Positions 62,018 to 64,000 of a DNA stretch of 64,000 bases are shown one piece after another (the first letter of the stretch is position 1; each line of letters starts with the position of its first letter). Both the position numbers and the translations under genes were made by a program. This DNA comes from an uncultured Dehalococcoidia bacterium (lineage in GTDB: Bacteria > Chloroflexota > Dehalococcoidia > Lucifugimonadales > CAJWER01), in contig OY282442.1 in the NCBI GenBank assembly GCA_958296115.1, positions 2,152,943 through 2,216,942 on the forward strand, written 5' to 3'. Below the pieces are notes generated by a model that saw only the letters and a list, made by a program, of their open reading frames with translations, searched no databases and was not told the DNA's origin.

Positions 62018-62253
62018 TACTCGACCTCCTCGACGTCCTCTTGCTTGCGGCGCTTCATCTTCTGTACGAATGCGGCGGCGAGCAGTATGAGCGACCCGGC
62101 CACGAGCGCGGGGATTGCGACTTGGATGGCGATGGGGGTATCCGGCTCGGTGAATATGCCGGCGATGGTGACGTAGCCGGTGTATGCGGCCAGTACTGCG
62201 AGGGCGGCTATCATGAGCCAGACGCCTATTCGGATTGCCAGCTTGGAGCTCAC
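62014..62253 (-). CDS. Small two-helix membrane protein
   Basis: 79 residues, GTG start. Transmembrane helices at ~9-31 and ~42-64, short basic then acidic cytosolic tail (KMKRRKQEDVEEVEY). No family recognised. Between YbjQ and SecG on the same strand. Confidence 0.7.
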   Translation of the reverse strand: MSSKLAIRIGVWLMIAALAVLAAYTGYVTIAGIFTEPDTPIAIQVAIPALVAGSLILLAAAFVQKMKRRKQEDVEEVEY

Positions 62254-62295
62254 TGTTCGCCTTCCGTGGTCAGGGATTCTGTTTCCATGCAGGCA

Positions 62296-62526
62296 TTAGA
62301 AGAGGCGGACGTTGATTATGGCGGTGGCTAGGAATATGACGATTAGGGCTATGGTGAGCTGGAACATTACCCGCTCCAGGCCTCGTCGGGTCCTGTAGGA
62401 GCTTTCGGCCGAGCCGAAGAGTCCTCCGCCTTGGCCCTTGACCTGCGCCAGTATGAGGACTACGAGCGAGACCGCTATGGCTATCTGGACCCAGAGCATC
62501 AGGGGGCGTAGCGCTTCACTGTCCAT
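62296..62526 (-). CDS. secG: SecG subunit of the Sec translocon
   Basis: 76 residues, two hydrophobic helices separated by the signature KGQGGGLFGSAESSYRTRRG. It assists SecYE-mediated export. Six bases after YvcK's stop. Confidence 0.92.
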   Translation of the reverse strand: MDSEALRPLMLWVQIAIAVSLVVLILAQVKGQGGGLFGSAESSYRTRRGLERVMFQLTIALIVIFLATAIINVRLF

Positions 62527-62532
62527 GGCTGC

Positions 62533-63852
62533 CTACCTGTGAGATCTTGTTGCGAGATTGGGGGAGAGAGTTCTGCGTCTATGATACACGTCGATTATCG
62601 TTTCTGCCAACTTGGATGGGTCGTGGCGCATCGGGTGATCGCGGTCCACGATGTCGGCGGTTACCATCTCGGCGTTTGGCAGGGCGCCGTTGGAGGGCAG
62701 GACGTGGGCGGCGCCGGCGTCGTTGGCGAAGGGGAGTGGATGGTTGTTTGCGACCACGATGTCGGCGATGGCGGGGAATGTGTGCCGCTGGAGGGCCAGC
62801 AGGTGGTCGTCGACGCTGTATCCTTCGGTCTCGCCCCTCTCGGTGGCGACGTTGCAGACGTATATCTTCGGGGCGGTCGAGCGCCTGAGGGCGCGCGCTA
62901 TGCCTGAGACGAGCAGGTTCGGGACGAGGCTCGTGTAGAGGCTGCCCGGGCCTATTACTATCATCTCGGCGTCATCTATGGCTCCGATCGCTCCCGGATG
63001 CGCCACGCTGTCCTCGGGCTCTATCATGACCCGCTCGATGCCGCCATCGTGGTTGGTGATAGTGGACTCGCCCGACACCAGGGAGCCGTCGGTCAGCTTC
63101 GCGGTCAGGGTTAGATGGGATATCGCGGCGGGGACTATTCGTCCGTGTACCGCGAGCACCCTGCTGGATTCGTACAGGGCCTCCTCGAAGCTGCCTGTTA
63201 CGTCCGTCATCGCGGCGATGAAGAGGTTGCCGAAGCTGTGTCCCTTCAGTCCGTTGCCCTGGTCGAAGCGATACTGGAAGAGGTCGGCGACGACGCCCTC
63301 CTCTTCGGAGAGGGCGACGAGGCAGTTGCGGAAGTCGCCCGGCGGGAGCAGTCCGAGCTCGCGTCTCAGCCTGCCGGAGCTTCCGCCGTCGTCCGCGACG
63401 GTGATGACGGCGGTAATGTTGTCGGTGTAGGTCTTGAGTCCCTTGAGGAGCGTCGATAGGCCGGTCCCTCCGCCTATTGCGACGACCCGGGGGCCGCTCT
63501 CCCTCATTCTCCGCGTGTATATGTTATGGGTCAGCGAATCGAAGCCCTGGTAGCGGAGGACGAGTGGGCCGAGGGAGCGGTAGAGGCCATAGAGGGCTAG
63601 GAGGACCATCGAGACTCCGGCGACGCTAATGAGCAGGCCCTCGAGATGCCACGGCAGGAAGTCCGGCACGAAGATATCGAAGACGTTCTTCAGTACGAAT
63701 GCTAGGCCGATTGAGCAGACCGAGATTCCGAAGGAGCCTATCAGCAGCCAACGCTTCAGACGTATGCCGACGCGCAGCAGCTTCCAAAGCATTGGCAACC
63801 GGTCTCGATCTCCTGGCGCGGCCCTGTATCCGTTGATTGGGTTTGGCGTCAT
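62533..63852 (-). CDS. YvcK/CofD-like gluconeogenesis factor (UDP-GlcNAc binding)
   Basis: 439 residues. Two N-terminal transmembrane helices (~36-57 and ~70-92), then the CofD-like core: VVAIGGGTGLSTLLKGLK, VITVADDGGSSGRLR, GDFRNCLVALS and IVIGPGSLYTSLVPNLL-type GPGSLYTSL. YvcK/MgfA proteins bind UDP-sugars and affect cell wall and carbon use. The membrane anchor is seen in a subset of the family. Confidence 0.92.
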   Translation of the reverse strand: MTPNPINGYRAAPGDRDRLPMLWKLLRVGIRLKRWLLIGSFGISVCSIGLAFVLKNVFDIFVPDFLPWHLEGLLISVAGVSMVLLALYGLYRSLGPLVLRYQGFDSLTHNIYTRRMRESGPRVVAIGGGTGLSTLLKGLKTYTDNITAVITVADDGGSSGRLRRELGLLPPGDFRNCLVALSEEEGVVADLFQYRFDQGNGLKGHSFGNLFIAAMTDVTGSFEEALYESSRVLAVHGRIVPAAISHLTLTAKLTDGSLVSGESTITNHDGGIERVMIEPEDSVAHPGAIGAIDDAEMIVIGPGSLYTSLVPNLLVSGIARALRRSTAPKIYVCNVATERGETEGYSVDDHLLALQRHTFPAIADIVVANNHPLPFANDAGAAHVLPSNGALPNAEMVTADIVDRDHPMRHDPSKLAETIIDVYHRRRTLSPNLATRSHR

Positions 63853-63856
63853 GGTT

Positions 63857-64000
63857 CTAACGCAGCGACTCGAGCTTCGACTTCAGCAGCTCGCCGGCCA
63901 CCTGGGGGTTGGCCTTGCCCCTGGTAATCCTCATGACCTGGCCGATGAGGAAGCGGATGGCCGTCTCCTTGCCCCCCAGGTAGTCCATGACCGGCTGGGG
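63857..64000 (-). CDS. gatB: Aspartyl/glutamyl-tRNA amidotransferase subunit B, C-terminus
   Basis: The last 47 residues only; the gene starts beyond the window. VMDYLGGKETAIRFLIGQVM and RGKANPQVAGELL form the conserved GatB/YqeY tail, which contacts tRNA. Four bases separate its stop from the YvcK start. A tRNA-Gln gene at 42425 is consistent with Gln-tRNA made by transamidation, though GlnRS cannot be excluded. Confidence 0.9.
   Translation of the reverse strand, partial: PQPVMDYLGGKETAIRFLIGQVMRITRGKANPQVAGELLKSKLESLR

Overview
The window is a GC-rich bacterial chromosome segment with densely packed genes and many ATGA-type stop/start overlaps. Gene content points to Chloroflexota, probably a Dehalococcoidia/SAR202-like lineage. 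This is an inference from a set seen together: an LLM-class F420-dependent oxidoreductase, an F420/FMN PPOX-type protein, an enolase-superfamily enzyme, a TcuA-like flavoprotein, a DUF1501/DUF1800 pair, a SufBCD system with Rieske and Rrf2 partners, and non-mevalonate IspD/IspF. No rRNA, transposase, integrase or CRISPR array is visible.

1-8.1 kb: end of an RluD-type pseudouridine synthase gene, then a long minus-strand iron-sulfur assembly operon. Its order of transcription is sufB, three small accessory genes, sufC, a Cys-containing miniprotein, sufD, sufU, an Rrf2 regulator, a Rieske protein, sufS and a second sufU. 8.2-13.7 kb: pth on plus; purF-purM-purH and an endonuclease III gene on minus. 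13.7-24 kb: a 1,771-residue multi-domain glycosyltransferase, a BNR-repeat sialidase-like protein, an LLM oxidoreductase, an SMR transporter, EVE and DUF1802 proteins and a nitrilase.

24-38.6 kb is the accessory region, with locally lower GC, dispersed repeats, gene fragments and probable defence genes. It holds (a) a TIR-like (ThsB/DUF1863) gene overlapping a three-helix membrane protein gene behind a strong promoter; (b) a tRNA-like gene with a perfect cloverleaf frame whose anticodon loop is replaced by a long hairpin, lying directly upstream of an unknown protein gene on the same strand; (c) a four-gene operon of a helix-turn-helix protein, a coiled-coil protein and two paralogous SPFH-domain proteins that share an N-terminus but carry ankyrin repeats or a membrane-anchored beta-propeller; (d) an AAA ATPase gene overlapping a small PD-(D/E)XK-like gene. 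Units (b) and (c) are the best candidates for an undescribed system.

38.6-52.4 kb: NHL, DUF1800 and DUF1501 genes, tRNA-Gln and tRNA-Glu with divergent promoters, a Lon-N-domain protein, an aminotransferase, an enolase-superfamily enzyme, FabI, a PPOX protein, an NDUFA9-like reductase, FolC, FabF and a TcuA-like flavoprotein. 52.4-55.1 kb: tandem paralogous membrane-protein genes (the second frameshifted), a decayed fragment of the flavoprotein gene, and the second copy of a ~0.85 kb dispersed repeat also present at 26.5-27.4 kb. 55.1-64 kb: amidohydrolase, lipoprotein, DUF72, ispD-ispF-cysS, an AlbA_2/Schlafen-like ATP-binding protein, YbjQ, SecG, YvcK and the end of gatB.
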